From: Gluconobacter sp. Gdi
GTDB lineage: Bacteria; Pseudomonadota; Alphaproteobacteria; Acetobacterales; Acetobacteraceae
NCBI RefSeq assembly: GCF_014132155.1
Contig: NZ_BLJQ01000003.1
Location: forward strand, 60,450-124,449
DNA: 64,000 nt
Reading direction: 5' to 3'
The stretch's first letter is position 1; the number at the start of each line of letters is the position of its first letter. Under the pieces are notes generated by a model. The model saw only the letters and a list, made by a program, of their open reading frames with translations. It did no database searches and was not told where the DNA came from. Shown here in pieces: positions 49,078 to 58,292 of this stretch. Both the position numbers and the translations under genes were made by a program.

Positions 49078-50490
49078 ATGAGGCACTGGACCATTCTGGA
49101 TTGTGTTCTGACGTTTTTTCGCTGGGCGCTTCCCATCTGCGTGACGCTCCATGCGCTGCGGCATAAACGGAATACGTCTGCCTGTGCCGGGTGGATTGGC
49201 GTGTGCTGGGTCGGACCGTTTGTCGGGACAGCGCTTTATCTGATGTTCGGCATCAACCGGGTGCATCGCCGGGCCCGGAAGATGATCGATCATCATTCCT
49301 GGGAAGGACGGGAGCTGCTCGCCAAATACCGGCAGGTGATGGACGGACATCTGGCGCCATTGGCGAAGATGCTCGGGCGACTGACAGAGCGGCCGCTGAT
49401 GGGGGGGAACTCTGTCAAAGTGTTGCATGATGGGGATAACGCCTATCCCGTCATGATCGAAGCCATCAATCAGGCGCAGACGTCGATCGTGCTGTGCTCT
49501 TACATCTTCCGGGCCGACAGGATCGGAGAAATGTTCGCGGAAGCTCTGGTCGAAGCACACAGACGGGGCGTCGAAGTTCGTGTTTTGGTCGATGGAATCG
49601 GGAGTGGGTATTTCAGGTGTGCGATTGAACGCCGCCTGCGACGGGATGGCGTGAAGTGTTCGCGGTTCATGCATTCTGTGTGGCCATGGCGCATGCCGTT
49701 CATCAACCTCCGCAATCACCGTAAAATTCTGGTGGTGGATGGTCGTCTTGGTTTCATGGGTGGCCTGAATATTGGTGAGGAGAACATGCTTCGTCTCCGC
49801 ACCAAACTGCCGGTTGCGGACACGCATTTCCAGTTGCGCGGGCCGATTGTGCATCAGCTTTCCGTAGCATTCGCCTGGGATTGGTCTTTTACAACCGGGG
49901 AAGAGCTTCGTGGGGAGCCGTATCTGCCTGAGCCGGTTCCGGTTGGTGATGTACCCATGCGGATTGTTACGTCTGGGCCAGATGCAGATCTGGAGAAGAT
50001 TGAGTACGGAATGCTTCAGGCTATCACGTTGGCAAAGACGCATGTTCGCCTCATGACGCCATACTTTCTGCCAGACGATCGATTTTCAGCCGCATTGAAT
50101 CTGGCCGCTCTGCGGGGCGTAGTGATTGACGTCGTGGTGCCCAAAAGCAGCAATCATGCCATTATTGATTATGCACGCGACGCCAATCTGAGGCCGTTTC
50201 TGGATGCCGGGTGCCGCATATGGATGGCCGATCCGCCCTTCAACCATTCCAAGCTCATGGTTGTGGACGATGAATGGAGCTTTGTTGGAAGCACTAATCT
50301 GGACGTACGTTCTCTGCGGTTGAATTTCGAAATCAATCTGGAGATTTACGACACGGGCGTTGCGCGCGACCTGTCTGCGTTCATGGATAGTCACCGGAAA
50401 AACCGCCTGACCCACCACGATATTGATCGGACGCCTTATCTGATCCAGGTCCGCAACTCAGCGCTCAGACTTTTTCTTCCTTACCTGTAA
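49078..50490 (+). CDS. cls: cardiolipin synthase
   Basis: A 470-residue phospholipase D superfamily enzyme that joins two phosphatidylglycerols into cardiolipin. An N-terminal membrane region (FRWALPICVTLHALR, GVCWVGPFVGTALYLMFG) anchors it. Two HKD motifs are complete: NHRKILVVDGRLGFMGGLNI and NHSKLMVVDDEWSFVGSTNL. I chose ATG 49078 because GGGAG lies 5 nt upstream; a TTG at 49039 is the longest alternative. It ends 3 nt before the convergent end of the endonuclease-family gene. Confidence 0.9.
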   Translation: MRHWTILDCVLTFFRWALPICVTLHALRHKRNTSACAGWIGVCWVGPFVGTALYLMFGINRVHRRARKMIDHHSWEGRELLAKYRQVMDGHLAPLAKMLGRLTERPLMGGNSVKVLHDGDNAYPVMIEAINQAQTSIVLCSYIFRADRIGEMFAEALVEAHRRGVEVRVLVDGIGSGYFRCAIERRLRRDGVKCSRFMHSVWPWRMPFINLRNHRKILVVDGRLGFMGGLNIGEENMLRLRTKLPVADTHFQLRGPIVHQLSVAFAWDWSFTTGEELRGEPYLPEPVPVGDVPMRIVTSGPDADLEKIEYGMLQAITLAKTHVRLMTPYFLPDDRFSAALNLAALRGVVIDVVVPKSSNHAIIDYARDANLRPFLDAGCRIWMADPPFNHSKLMVVDDEWSFVGSTNLDVRSLRLNFEINLEIYDTGVARDLSAFMDSHRKNRLTHHDIDRTPYLIQVRNSALRLFLPYL

Positions 50491-50493
50491 CCG

Positions 50494-51120
50494 TCAGGGA
50501 TTGAGGCGCAGCGTCACCGAGATGGGTCGGTGATCAGAGCCAAAGCGTGGCAGGGCCTTCGCCTCAAGGCGGTTCACCCCACGTACGAGGCATCGGTCCA
50601 GTCGCAAAGGAAGGCGATCCAGCATGCGGTGTGTTTTTTCACGAGGGCCAACATCGTGAAAGCCGGGCAGGAGCACGGGGCCAACAAGATTGAAGTCCCC
50701 CATGATGACGGCACGCCGGTGCATGTTGGCTGTCAGACTGCGTAATTGCCTGCGGTTCAGGATCTGACCGTGCGACAGATGGACGTTGGCGAGAGAGAAA
50801 TTTCCAAAGTCGAGGATCTGCGCCGTACGCTTGACCACCAGGCCACGCGGTAGATGGCAGAAGGACGGAGGCTGCGTGAAAGGCAGACGGCTCCAGCACG
50901 CTGTGCCGTGTGGGCGTCCGGGAAGAGGGATACGATCATAATAGCCTCCCAGGATTTCTGGCAGGACATCGACGGGCTCCTGAGCTTCCTGCATCAGGAC
51001 GACGTCTGGATTTTCCGCACGAATGACTGTCAGGATGTCTTCGAGCGATGCGCCATCCCAGCGCAGAAGGTTCCAGCTCAGAACGCGAAACGGTGAGCCA
51101 GACGTAAGGGATGCCGTCAC
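50494..51120 (-). CDS. endonuclease/exonuclease/phosphatase family protein
   Basis: A 208-residue EEP-superfamily protein. Typical metal and catalytic motifs are present: LSWNLLRW near the start, VVLMQEA with the metal-binding Glu, MGDFNL and GSDHRPI. These fit a Mg2+-dependent phosphodiesterase or nuclease, with no signal peptide, so it is probably cytosolic. The substrate is unknown. In several proteobacteria a related protein lies next to cardiolipin synthase. Its ATG overlaps the stop of the upstream AI-2E permease by four bases, so the two form an operon. Confidence 0.85.
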   Translation of the reverse strand: MTASLTSGSPFRVLSWNLLRWDGASLEDILTVIRAENPDVVLMQEAQEPVDVLPEILGGYYDRIPLPGRPHGTACWSRLPFTQPPSFCHLPRGLVVKRTAQILDFGNFSLANVHLSHGQILNRRQLRSLTANMHRRAVIMGDFNLVGPVLLPGFHDVGPREKTHRMLDRLPLRLDRCLVRGVNRLEAKALPRFGSDHRPISVTLRLNP

Positions 51121-52193
51121 TTGGGAGACTCCGAAATATAGAGAGGGCCTGATTGGGGCATGTGTGGGCCAGCAGCGAACTCACTTGTCAGGGTGTAGCC
51201 GATGGCCAGAAGAACAGGTCCTAGAAAAATTCCCAGTCCGCCGAAGGCTACGACGCCACCTAGAACTCCCAGAACGGTCAGGAGATAGGGTAGTTGTGCA
51301 CCTCGTGAAATGAAAATCGGACGGATCAGATGGTCGGCGCCTGAAATGACGATAACGCCATAAGCCGCCAGAAAGAGACCGTGTCCGACGTGATGGGTCA
51401 TGGCCAGCCAGATGGCCGCTGGAATCCAGATCAACGGGGCGCCAATGGGAAAGACAGCCACGAAAGCTGCGATACCTGCCAAGAGAACGGGCGATGGGAC
51501 ACCTGCGATCATAAGGCCAATCCCGGTCAGGACGCCTTGAATGATGGCCGTGCCGAGCACGCCATACACAGTACCACGAATGGTCCGACCAATGACATTG
51601 ATGAGCCGTGGTGTAGCGCGTGGGCCAGCAATGCGAGCGATGAGGGCCGTAATGGTCATGCCAAGGGCGTCGCCGTTCAACCAGAGGAAGAATGCGACGA
51701 ACAGCGCCATGACCAGCTCAACGAGACCGCTGGCTAGCTTTACAAGAACGGCAAGCGTGAAATGAGCGATCTGCCCGAAGTAAGGACGCAACATCTCCGT
51801 GGCGGCACCGACGTCATGCGTCAGATGATACCAACCTTCGACCAGGTGTGGGCCAGCCATAGGGATGCGCCCCATCCATGCTGGGGGTGGGCCAGCTGAG
51901 GCGGCTTTGAGAAGCAGCGTGTCCAGGCTGGCGATGGTTGCTGGAATATCGCTGATTCCGGCAGATGTCAGAACGGACAAAGGCACGATAATGGTCACGG
52001 CGCTGAGCATCATCATAGTGAGTGCAGCGAGAGCCGGACGAATATGGCGTCGCAGCCACCGATAGATGGGCCAACTCGCAAAAGTCAGGATTGCCGCCCA
52101 GAGGATAGCCGAAAGGAATGGCCAGAGGATGATTCCACATCCATAGGCAATTCCGACAAGGACGAAGCCAAGAATGATCCGTTCGGTCTTCAT
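51117..52193 (-). CDS. AI-2E family transporter, second copy
   Basis: A 358-residue polytopic membrane protein of the AI-2E/DUF20 family, paralogous to the protein at 452-1558. It has N-terminal helices (IILGFVLVGIAYGCGIILW, ILWAAILTFASWPIY), a central loop, and a C-terminal helix cluster with LGVLGGVVAFGGLGIFLGPV. The start MKTERIILG at 52193 begins the conserved part, although the frame is open to 52748. Co-transcription with a nuclease-like EEP protein gives no clear substrate hint. Confidence 0.85.
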   Translation of the reverse strand: MKTERIILGFVLVGIAYGCGIILWPFLSAILWAAILTFASWPIYRWLRRHIRPALAALTMMMLSAVTIIVPLSVLTSAGISDIPATIASLDTLLLKAASAGPPPAWMGRIPMAGPHLVEGWYHLTHDVGAATEMLRPYFGQIAHFTLAVLVKLASGLVELVMALFVAFFLWLNGDALGMTITALIARIAGPRATPRLINVIGRTIRGTVYGVLGTAIIQGVLTGIGLMIAGVPSPVLLAGIAAFVAVFPIGAPLIWIPAAIWLAMTHHVGHGLFLAAYGVIVISGADHLIRPIFISRGAQLPYLLTVLGVLGGVVAFGGLGIFLGPVLLAIGYTLTSEFAAGPHMPQSGPLYISESPK

Positions 52194-52304
52194 GCAATGG
52201 TTTTCCGGACGGTCAGGGGCTTCAAGGCTGGGACCTGCATGTTCATGACTGGACACTGTGCCACGCTCTGGCGTTCTGCGCATCCCTCGACCTATGGTGG
52301 ATCC

Positions 52305-53135
52305 ATGACGAACTCCCCCCTTATCACCGCAAAAGACCTCCTTTCTGTTGGGACGGCATATGTTCCGCTCGACGCCAGTGTTCTTCTGCCCGGTCAGAAG
52401 GGCGATCTGGACGCAGCTTTTCGTGAACGACGCCTGCCAAATGCGCGCCGATTCGACATTGATGTTTTTGCCGATCCAGACAGTCCGCTCCCACATACGG
52501 TGCCGGGTGCAGCCCGGTTCTCCCGTCTCATGGGTGAACTGGGGCTGAGTGAAGAGACACCTCTTGTCTTCTATGACGGCAAAGGAAGCGTTGGAGCCTG
52601 CCGGGGGTGGTGGTTGGCCCGTCTTTTCGGGCATCAAAATGTGAAGGTTCTGGATGGCGGACTGGCAGCGTGGGAAATCGCGGGCGGCGCATTGGAACAC
52701 GCTGTCCCTGTGCCGATACAGCCAGTGTCCTACAGGACGCGTCCACAATACCGGTTACTGGCTGGAAGCGCCGATATTCTGAACGCTGACGCGCACACTG
52801 TCGTGCTGGATGCGCGAAGCCATGCCCGTTTCACGGCGTCCGTGCCAGAACCTCGCCTTGGTGTCCGAGGAGGTCATATGCCGGGAGCTCTCAGCCTCGA
52901 CTGGACGCAGCTTGTGAATGAGGCCGGTTATTTTCTGCCCGTTGAGTCTTTGCAAGATCTGTTTGCTCCAGTCGCTGGGCGGCGGGTGATTACCAGTTGC
53001 GGGTCGGGTTTGACGGCGGCAACGCTCCTGGCTGGTCTGGCAATCGCTGGGCTGCCAGATGGCGCGTTATATGATGGGTCATGGGCTGAATGGGGCAGCG
53101 ATCCACAAGCACCAATCGTGACGGGAGAAGAATAA
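52305..53135 (+). CDS. sseA: tandem-rhodanese sulfurtransferase (3-mercaptopyruvate type)
   Basis: A 276-residue protein with two rhodanese domains. The first is structural (VFYDGKGSVGACRGWWLARLFG, GGLAAW). The second carries the active-site loop CGSGLTA after VITS, which is the mercaptopyruvate sulfurtransferase form, unlike thiosulfate rhodaneses. It transfers sulfur from 3-mercaptopyruvate to thiols or cyanide. ATG 52305 begins the conserved sequence; the open frame back to 52044 lies over the opposite-strand permease. metC begins 3 nt after its stop, so the pair probably serves sulfur amino acid metabolism. Confidence 0.9.
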   Translation: MTNSPLITAKDLLSVGTAYVPLDASVLLPGQKGDLDAAFRERRLPNARRFDIDVFADPDSPLPHTVPGAARFSRLMGELGLSEETPLVFYDGKGSVGACRGWWLARLFGHQNVKVLDGGLAAWEIAGGALEHAVPVPIQPVSYRTRPQYRLLAGSADILNADAHTVVLDARSHARFTASVPEPRLGVRGGHMPGALSLDWTQLVNEAGYFLPVESLQDLFAPVAGRRVITSCGSGLTAATLLAGLAIAGLPDGALYDGSWAEWGSDPQAPIVTGEE

Positions 53136-53138
53136 GAC

Positions 53139-54356
53139 ATGAGCGACCTTGAAACGAAGGTGAGTGCTGGCTGGAACCGTCTGGCGTCAACGCTGGTGCA
53201 GGGTGGCCGGGCCGACGTCAGGGAGAGCGGCACGCTTGTGAACCTTCCTGTCACACGGGGATCGACAGTACTTTTCCCAAGCCTTGAAGCCATGAACCGG
53301 ATGGATGGTCGAAGCCATTCGCATAAGGCCGTGTATGGCGCCATGGGGACGCCCGTTCAGCATGAGCTGGAAAAGCTCCTGTCGCTCATTGAGGGGGGAA
53401 CGCATACGCAGGTCGTCAACTCTGGCCTGAGTGCCTGCACGACGCCGCTTCTGGCGTTTCTGGGGCAGGGCGATCATCTTCTGCTTCCCGATTCGGTTTA
53501 TGGTCCGACGCGTCGTTTCGCAGATACGATGCTCAAGCGGATGGGCATCAGCACAACCTATTATGCTCCCATGGCGACACGCGCAGAGATTGAGGCGCTG
53601 ATCCGAGCCGAGACCCGGGTTATTCTGGCGGAGAGTCCGGGAAGCCATACATTCGAGGTGCAGGATGTGCCGATGCTGGCAGATGTCGCTCATCAGGCGG
53701 AAGCACTGCTGTTTTTAGATAATACCTGGGGCATTGGCGTGTTTCAGCCGTTTGAGCATGGCGTGGACGTGTCCATTCAGGCTCTGACGAAATATCCCGG
53801 CGGCCATTCGGACGTCATTATCGGGGCCATTACGGTTAATGATGAAACACACTGGAAAACCCTACGGGATGCGTCCATCCAGTTAGGTCAGTGCGCAAGC
53901 CCGGATGACTGCTGGCTCACCTTGCGTGGCCTGCGAACCATGGGAGTGCGCCTCACGCATCAGTCGCGTTCGGCTCTCGAGATTGCACAGTGGCTAAAGA
54001 CGCGCCCCGAAGTTGCCCGGGTTCTGCACCCCGCTCTGCAAGACTGCCCCGGGCATGAATTCTGGAAGCGCGATTTTACGGGGGCTTGCGGTCTGTTCGG
54101 TGTTGAACTGCAACCAGATATCAGTGTCGAAGCTGCGGAACGCATGATTGATGGTCTGAGCATGTTTGGGATCGGCGCCTCATGGGGCGGTTACGAGAGC
54201 CTTGTTTTGCCGACCACAGGCCATATTCGGCGTGTGACCGAAGCTGGGGCTCCAAAGGCCGCGACGTTCCGTCTGCATATCGGTCTTGAGAGTGTAGATG
54301 ATCTCAAGGCGGATCTGGCACGGGGCTTGGACGGTTTGCGGCAGGTCGATCAGTAA
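53139..54356 (+). CDS. metC: cystathionine beta-lyase
   Basis: A 405-residue PLP enzyme of the Cys/Met metabolism family. N-terminal residues include RGSTVLFPSLEAM and YGAMGTP. The PLP-binding lysine lies in ALTKYPGGHSD, and the ESPGSHTFEVQDVP segment and SWGGYESLV are typical of proteobacterial MetC. It cleaves cystathionine to homocysteine, pyruvate and ammonia for methionine synthesis. It follows sseA by 3 nt, and its stop shares one base with the next small gene. Confidence 0.93.
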   Translation: MSDLETKVSAGWNRLASTLVQGGRADVRESGTLVNLPVTRGSTVLFPSLEAMNRMDGRSHSHKAVYGAMGTPVQHELEKLLSLIEGGTHTQVVNSGLSACTTPLLAFLGQGDHLLLPDSVYGPTRRFADTMLKRMGISTTYYAPMATRAEIEALIRAETRVILAESPGSHTFEVQDVPMLADVAHQAEALLFLDNTWGIGVFQPFEHGVDVSIQALTKYPGGHSDVIIGAITVNDETHWKTLRDASIQLGQCASPDDCWLTLRGLRTMGVRLTHQSRSALEIAQWLKTRPEVARVLHPALQDCPGHEFWKRDFTGACGLFGVELQPDISVEAAERMIDGLSMFGIGASWGGYESLVLPTTGHIRRVTEAGAPKAATFRLHIGLESVDDLKADLARGLDGLRQVDQ

Positions 54357-54565
54357 TGCCACGCAAGGAATGGGTGATCTGGTGGGTCATGGTCTGCGGG
54401 TATGTTTTGATGACTGCGACCCTGCTTTATGGCGTCTGGCTATTTGGAACGGCGTTTTTCCTGAGGATTAATTTCTGGATCACGCTGTTTATCATGGCCG
54501 CAATGATCCCATCTTTTCTGGATCTGAAGCGTCGCAAGAACGGATCAACGTCGCCGAAACCCTAG
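54356..54565 (+). CDS. small two-helix membrane protein
   Basis: A 69-residue protein with two hydrophobic segments (WVIWWVMVCGYVLMTATLLY and FWITLFIMAAMIPSFL) and a basic C-terminus. I do not recognise a family. Its ATG shares one base with the metC stop, which suggests translation from the sseA-metC mRNA. Its last 21 bp overlap the end of the convergent comM gene. Coding status is supported by the coupled start and clean membrane pattern. Confidence 0.6.
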   Translation: MPRKEWVIWWVMVCGYVLMTATLLYGVWLFGTAFFLRINFWITLFIMAAMIPSFLDLKRRKNGSTSPKP

Positions 54566-56047
54566 CGCTTCTGCCACATGGTGGCGCTGGATCTGCTGCG
54601 TTCCTTCCAGATCAGCAATTGTTCGGGAGACGCGCATCAGGCGTGTCAGGCCGCGATTTGAAAGGCGCAGTTTTTCGGCAGCCTGTTCAGCCAGGGACCT
54701 CGCATCATCGTCCATGACAAACAGGTCTGGCGAGGCCTGAGCATTGCGCACGTTCTGACGGGTAATCTGTCGATCGCGTGCTTTTTCAACACGGGCACGG
54801 ACGGTTGCACTGTCTTCACCCCGAGGCGAACGACTGATCTCGATGGGCGAGAGAGGGTCAATCTGCACGCAGAGATCCATGCGATCCATCATCGGACCTG
54901 AGATCTTTGCGCTGTAATCTTCTCCGCATCGAGGGGCCTTGCGACAACTCCGGTCAGGGTCTCCCAGATATCCGCAGCGGCAGGGATTCATGGCCGCGAT
55001 GAACTGAAAACGGGCCGGGTAGGTTGTGTGCTGGGCAGCGCGGGCGATCGAAATTGATCCCGTCTCGATAGGTTGTCGAAGTGACTCCAGACATGACCGC
55101 GAGAATTCGGGCAATTCATCCAAGAAAAGCACACCATTATGGGCAAGGCTGACTTCGCCGGGCCGTGCTTTGGCCCCGCCCCCGACCATCGCAGGCAAAC
55201 TGGCACTGTGATGAGGCGCACGATACGGCGGCCGGATTGTCAGGCGACCATCTTTCAAGAGCCCTGACACACTGTGGATCCGGCTTGTTTCCAGCATTTC
55301 CTCAGCCGTGAGGTCCGGTAAAATACCGGGTAGTCTGCAGGCCAGCATGGATTTCCCTGCACCCGGTGGTCCGCTCATGAGAACGGAATGTCCGCCAGCG
55401 GCAGCAATTTCCAGTGCTCGACGCCCAAGAGCCATGCCCTTTACGTCAGCGAGGTCAGGGCCATAATCCGGGGTGTATCCTTCTGCCGCGGGAACAGGCG
55501 TTAAAACCTGTTCGCCACGGACATGAGACACAACGCCGAGCAGGGTGTCTGGCGCCAGAATGTCTTGGTCTGGATTGCCCCAGCGAGCCTCTCTTCCCTG
55601 CAGCGCCGGGCAGATCAGCCCTAGAGACTGAGCCCCTGCACCGAGTGCCGCGGACAAAACGCCATTGACCGGGTTGATCCGTCCATCCAGCGAAAGCTCC
55701 CCAACGGCCGCATAGGCAGAGACAGCCTCGAACGGTAGAATGCCCATGGCGACCAAAAGTCCAAGCGCGATGGGAAGGTCAAAATGTGCACCTTCCTTGG
55801 CGAGGTCTGCGGGGACGAGATTGACCAGAATACGTTTGGGAGGAAGGGCCAGGCCCATGGCTGTCAGGGCAGCACGGACACGCTCGCGTGCTTCGCCGAC
55901 TGATTTGTCCGCCATGCCGACCAGCAGAAACGCTGGAAGCCCTGTTGAAACCTGAACTTCAACCGTAACCGGAACAGCTTCGATGCCAGCAAAGGCAAAG
56001 CTTTGGATACGGGCAAGGGTAGGAGTGTTCTGGCCAGATGTCGTCAT
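54545..56047 (-). CDS. comM: ComM/YifB-type magnesium-chelatase-like AAA+ helicase
   Basis: A 500-residue YifB/ComM protein. ComM is a hexameric branch-migration helicase that extends recombination during natural transformation; many non-competent bacteria also have it. The N-terminal Lon-like domain (VEVQVSTGLPAFLLVGMAD, ILVNLVPADLAKEGAHFDLP) is followed by Walker A MSGPPGAGKSM and Walker B GVLFLDELPEFSR. A CRCGYLGDPDRSC cysteine motif and the C-terminal RVSRTIADLEG complete the family pattern. ATG 56047 (MTTSGQNT) is favoured over 56071. serA lies upstream on the same strand. Confidence 0.92.
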   Translation of the reverse strand: MTTSGQNTPTLARIQSFAFAGIEAVPVTVEVQVSTGLPAFLLVGMADKSVGEARERVRAALTAMGLALPPKRILVNLVPADLAKEGAHFDLPIALGLLVAMGILPFEAVSAYAAVGELSLDGRINPVNGVLSAALGAGAQSLGLICPALQGREARWGNPDQDILAPDTLLGVVSHVRGEQVLTPVPAAEGYTPDYGPDLADVKGMALGRRALEIAAAGGHSVLMSGPPGAGKSMLACRLPGILPDLTAEEMLETSRIHSVSGLLKDGRLTIRPPYRAPHHSASLPAMVGGGAKARPGEVSLAHNGVLFLDELPEFSRSCLESLRQPIETGSISIARAAQHTTYPARFQFIAAMNPCRCGYLGDPDRSCRKAPRCGEDYSAKISGPMMDRMDLCVQIDPLSPIEISRSPRGEDSATVRARVEKARDRQITRQNVRNAQASPDLFVMDDDARSLAEQAAEKLRLSNRGLTRLMRVSRTIADLEGTQQIQRHHVAEALGFRRR

Positions 56048-56083
56048 GGAACGAGATCTTAGCCAGAACATGTTACTGGATGG

Positions 56084-57331
56084 TTAACGCTGGTAAATCA
56101 GGCGCGCACGAAGCGTTCCATCAAGGGCGCGCAGGCCATCCAGAAGGTGCTGGTCCATGTCCGGTCCAGCAGATTCGGCTTCCACAACGACGTAACCAAC
56201 TTCACCGTCCGTCTGAAGATACTGCGCTGTCACGTTGCAGTTCTCGGCCGCGAACAGCTCGTTGATCTGGCGCATGATGCCGGGACGGTTGGCATGAACG
56301 TGCATGAAGCGCGTGCCACGTGGCCGCTCCGGAAGCTGTACGCTTGGAAAATTCACGGCACCGATGGTGGAGCCCACGTCAGAGTAGTCCACAAGCTTGC
56401 GGGCGACTTCAACGCCAATCCGCTCCTGTGCTTCCATGGTGGAGCCGCCGATATGCGGGGTGAGAATAACGTTCTCCAGGCCCTGAAGCGGTGAAACGAA
56501 GCGCTCTCCTGCAACTTTGGGCTCCACTGGGAACACGTCCACGCCAGCACCCATGAGATGGCCGTCCTTGAGGGCTGCGGCCAGAGCTTCAAGGTCAACG
56601 ACACTGCCGCGGGCGTTGTTGAGAAGAATCGAGTTGGGCTTCATGGCCCGGATCTCGGCTTCTCCGATCAGGAGGTCTGTATCCGGTGTCTGGGGAACGT
56701 GCAGCGTGACGATATCGGACTTGGCAAGAAGGTCCTTGAGCGTCGCGACTGCAACGGCGTTGCCGTGCGGGAGGCGGGGCATGATGTCATAATACAGGAC
56801 GCGCATGCCAAAGGCTTCGGCCAGAACGGAAAGCTGTGAACCGATGGAACCGTAACCGACGATACCGAGCGTCTTACCACGGACTTCCCACGCATTAATG
56901 GCGGATTTGTCCCAGCCACCTTGGTGGCACTGTTCAGAACGGGACGGAATGCGGCGCATCAGCATGACCACTTCACCCATCACCAGTTCGGCGACGGAGC
57001 GCGTGTTGCTGTAAGGCGCGTTGAAGACCGGAATACCGGCCATGCGGGCGGCGGTCAGATCGACCTGATTTGTCCCGATGCAGAAGCAGCCGATGGCCAT
57101 CAGGCGATCAGCGGATTCAATGACTTCGCGCGTCAACTGCGTCCGGCTGCGAATACCCACCATATGCACGCCTTGCAGTGCTTCCTTGAGGGCATCGCCT
57201 TCAAGAGCGCCTTTCAGACGCGTAACCTCTGCATAACCCTGCACATTAAAATGCTCGACAGCACTCTCATGGATGCCTTCAAGCAGGAGGATGCGGATCT
57301 TATTCTTGGGGAGAGAGAAGTGCGTTTCCAT
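56084..57331 (-). CDS. serA: D-3-phosphoglycerate dehydrogenase
   Basis: A 415-residue PGDH of the E. coli type, the first step of serine synthesis. The NAD-binding motif is GIVGYGSIGSQ, followed by the hydroxyacid-dehydrogenase signature LHVPQTPDTDLLIG, the catalytic NNARGSVVD and the His motif TPHIGGST. A C-terminal ACT domain (MHVHANRPGIMRQINELFA) should give serine feedback. The N-terminal SLPKNKIRILLLEGIHESAV matches. No serC is adjacent. It lies in a minus-strand run with comM and a HisN-type phosphatase. Confidence 0.95.
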   Translation of the reverse strand: METHFSLPKNKIRILLLEGIHESAVEHFNVQGYAEVTRLKGALEGDALKEALQGVHMVGIRSRTQLTREVIESADRLMAIGCFCIGTNQVDLTAARMAGIPVFNAPYSNTRSVAELVMGEVVMLMRRIPSRSEQCHQGGWDKSAINAWEVRGKTLGIVGYGSIGSQLSVLAEAFGMRVLYYDIMPRLPHGNAVAVATLKDLLAKSDIVTLHVPQTPDTDLLIGEAEIRAMKPNSILLNNARGSVVDLEALAAALKDGHLMGAGVDVFPVEPKVAGERFVSPLQGLENVILTPHIGGSTMEAQERIGVEVARKLVDYSDVGSTIGAVNFPSVQLPERPRGTRFMHVHANRPGIMRQINELFAAENCNVTAQYLQTDGEVGYVVVEAESAGPDMDQHLLDGLRALDGTLRARLIYQR

Positions 57332-57411
57332 ATTTCCATCCCGGTCCTGAACCGGAAGGCTCCGGCTCTCATTCCAACCTGTCCCGGCCCATGATCACCG
57401 GGGCGTCATGC

Positions 57412-58218
57412 CTAGCCCATCGTTCCCGGATGGGAAAGGTGGTTCACGATGTCTGTGAGCAGGGCAGGGTTGCCGCACGCCAGAACGGTTCCATCACTTT
57501 CGAGCGTAAGAGGCTTGCCCTGCCAGTCCGTAATGCTGCCACCTGCACCTTCAATGACCGGAACAAGTGCACCCCAGTCCCATGGGTTCATGGTGCATTC
57601 GGCGATCACATCGATCTGCCCAAGCGCCAGTAGTCCGTACGCGTAACAGTCTCCGCCCCATGATGTCCGCCGGACCTGCTTCTGGAGGTTGGCAAAGCGT
57701 GGTGCGTGATCGGGCGTCATGATTTCCGGGGATGTGCAGGACAGTTCCGCCTGCCCAAGAACCGGGCATACGCGTGTGCCAATCTGACCGGGCAGTCGGG
57801 CGGACACAAAGCGTGTCCGCTGCCCGGCAAGGCCTATCCACCGCTCGCCCGTCAGAGGTTGGTCAATCAACCCAAGAACAGGGCGACCCTTATGAAAAAG
57901 CGAAATAAGGGTTCCGAAGGTTGGGCGGCCGGTCAGGAACGCGCGTGTTCCATCAATCGGGTCCAGCACCCAGAGCCAGTCTCCTTCGTGACCGCTCATT
58001 CCGCTTTCTTCGCCCAGGATAGCGTGTTCTGGCAGAGCGTCTTCCAGAATGGACCGCATAACTTTTTCAGCAGCACGATCTGCAACAGTGACCGGGCTGT
58101 CATCAGACTTGGCATCAGCCTGTAGCGACGTGCGGAAATGGGGGATGACTGTCTCGCGGGCAGCGTCTGCACAGGCTTCGGCGACTAAAAGCGCCTTTTC
58201 CAGAACTGTTTCGCTCAT
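57412..58218 (-). CDS. hisN: inositol-monophosphatase-family phosphatase, HisN type
   Basis: A 268-residue Mg2+-dependent phosphatase of the IMPase family. Metal motifs are complete: GEESG, WVLDPIDGTRAF and NPWDWGALVPVIEGAGG. The segment SWGGDCYAYGLLALGQIDV fits the histidinol-phosphatase (HisN) group, the usual route for histidine synthesis in alphaproteobacteria. Inositol phosphatase or PAP phosphatase activity cannot be excluded. ATG 58218 is preferred; a TTG lies 12 nt upstream. It lies divergent from kdsB. Confidence 0.85.
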   Translation of the reverse strand: MSETVLEKALLVAEACADAARETVIPHFRTSLQADAKSDDSPVTVADRAAEKVMRSILEDALPEHAILGEESGMSGHEGDWLWVLDPIDGTRAFLTGRPTFGTLISLFHKGRPVLGLIDQPLTGERWIGLAGQRTRFVSARLPGQIGTRVCPVLGQAELSCTSPEIMTPDHAPRFANLQKQVRRTSWGGDCYAYGLLALGQIDVIAECTMNPWDWGALVPVIEGAGGSITDWQGKPLTLESDGTVLACGNPALLTDIVNHLSHPGTMG

Positions 58219-58292
58219 ATTTTCTTTCAATTCCTGCCAGAAAGCCGTGTGTGAGATTGACGCCCGATCAGGCGGGCGGCATCAGAAGGGCC

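Noticed and set aside
49033-50043. 336-codon minus-strand frame opposite cls
   Set aside because: Pro/His/Arg-rich translation without a domain. cls with two HKD motifs is the real gene.
52194-52748. 185-codon N-terminal extension of the second AI-2E permease
   Set aside because: The sequence before MKTERIILG is Arg/Cys-rich, non-conserved in style, and overlaps sseA on the other strand.
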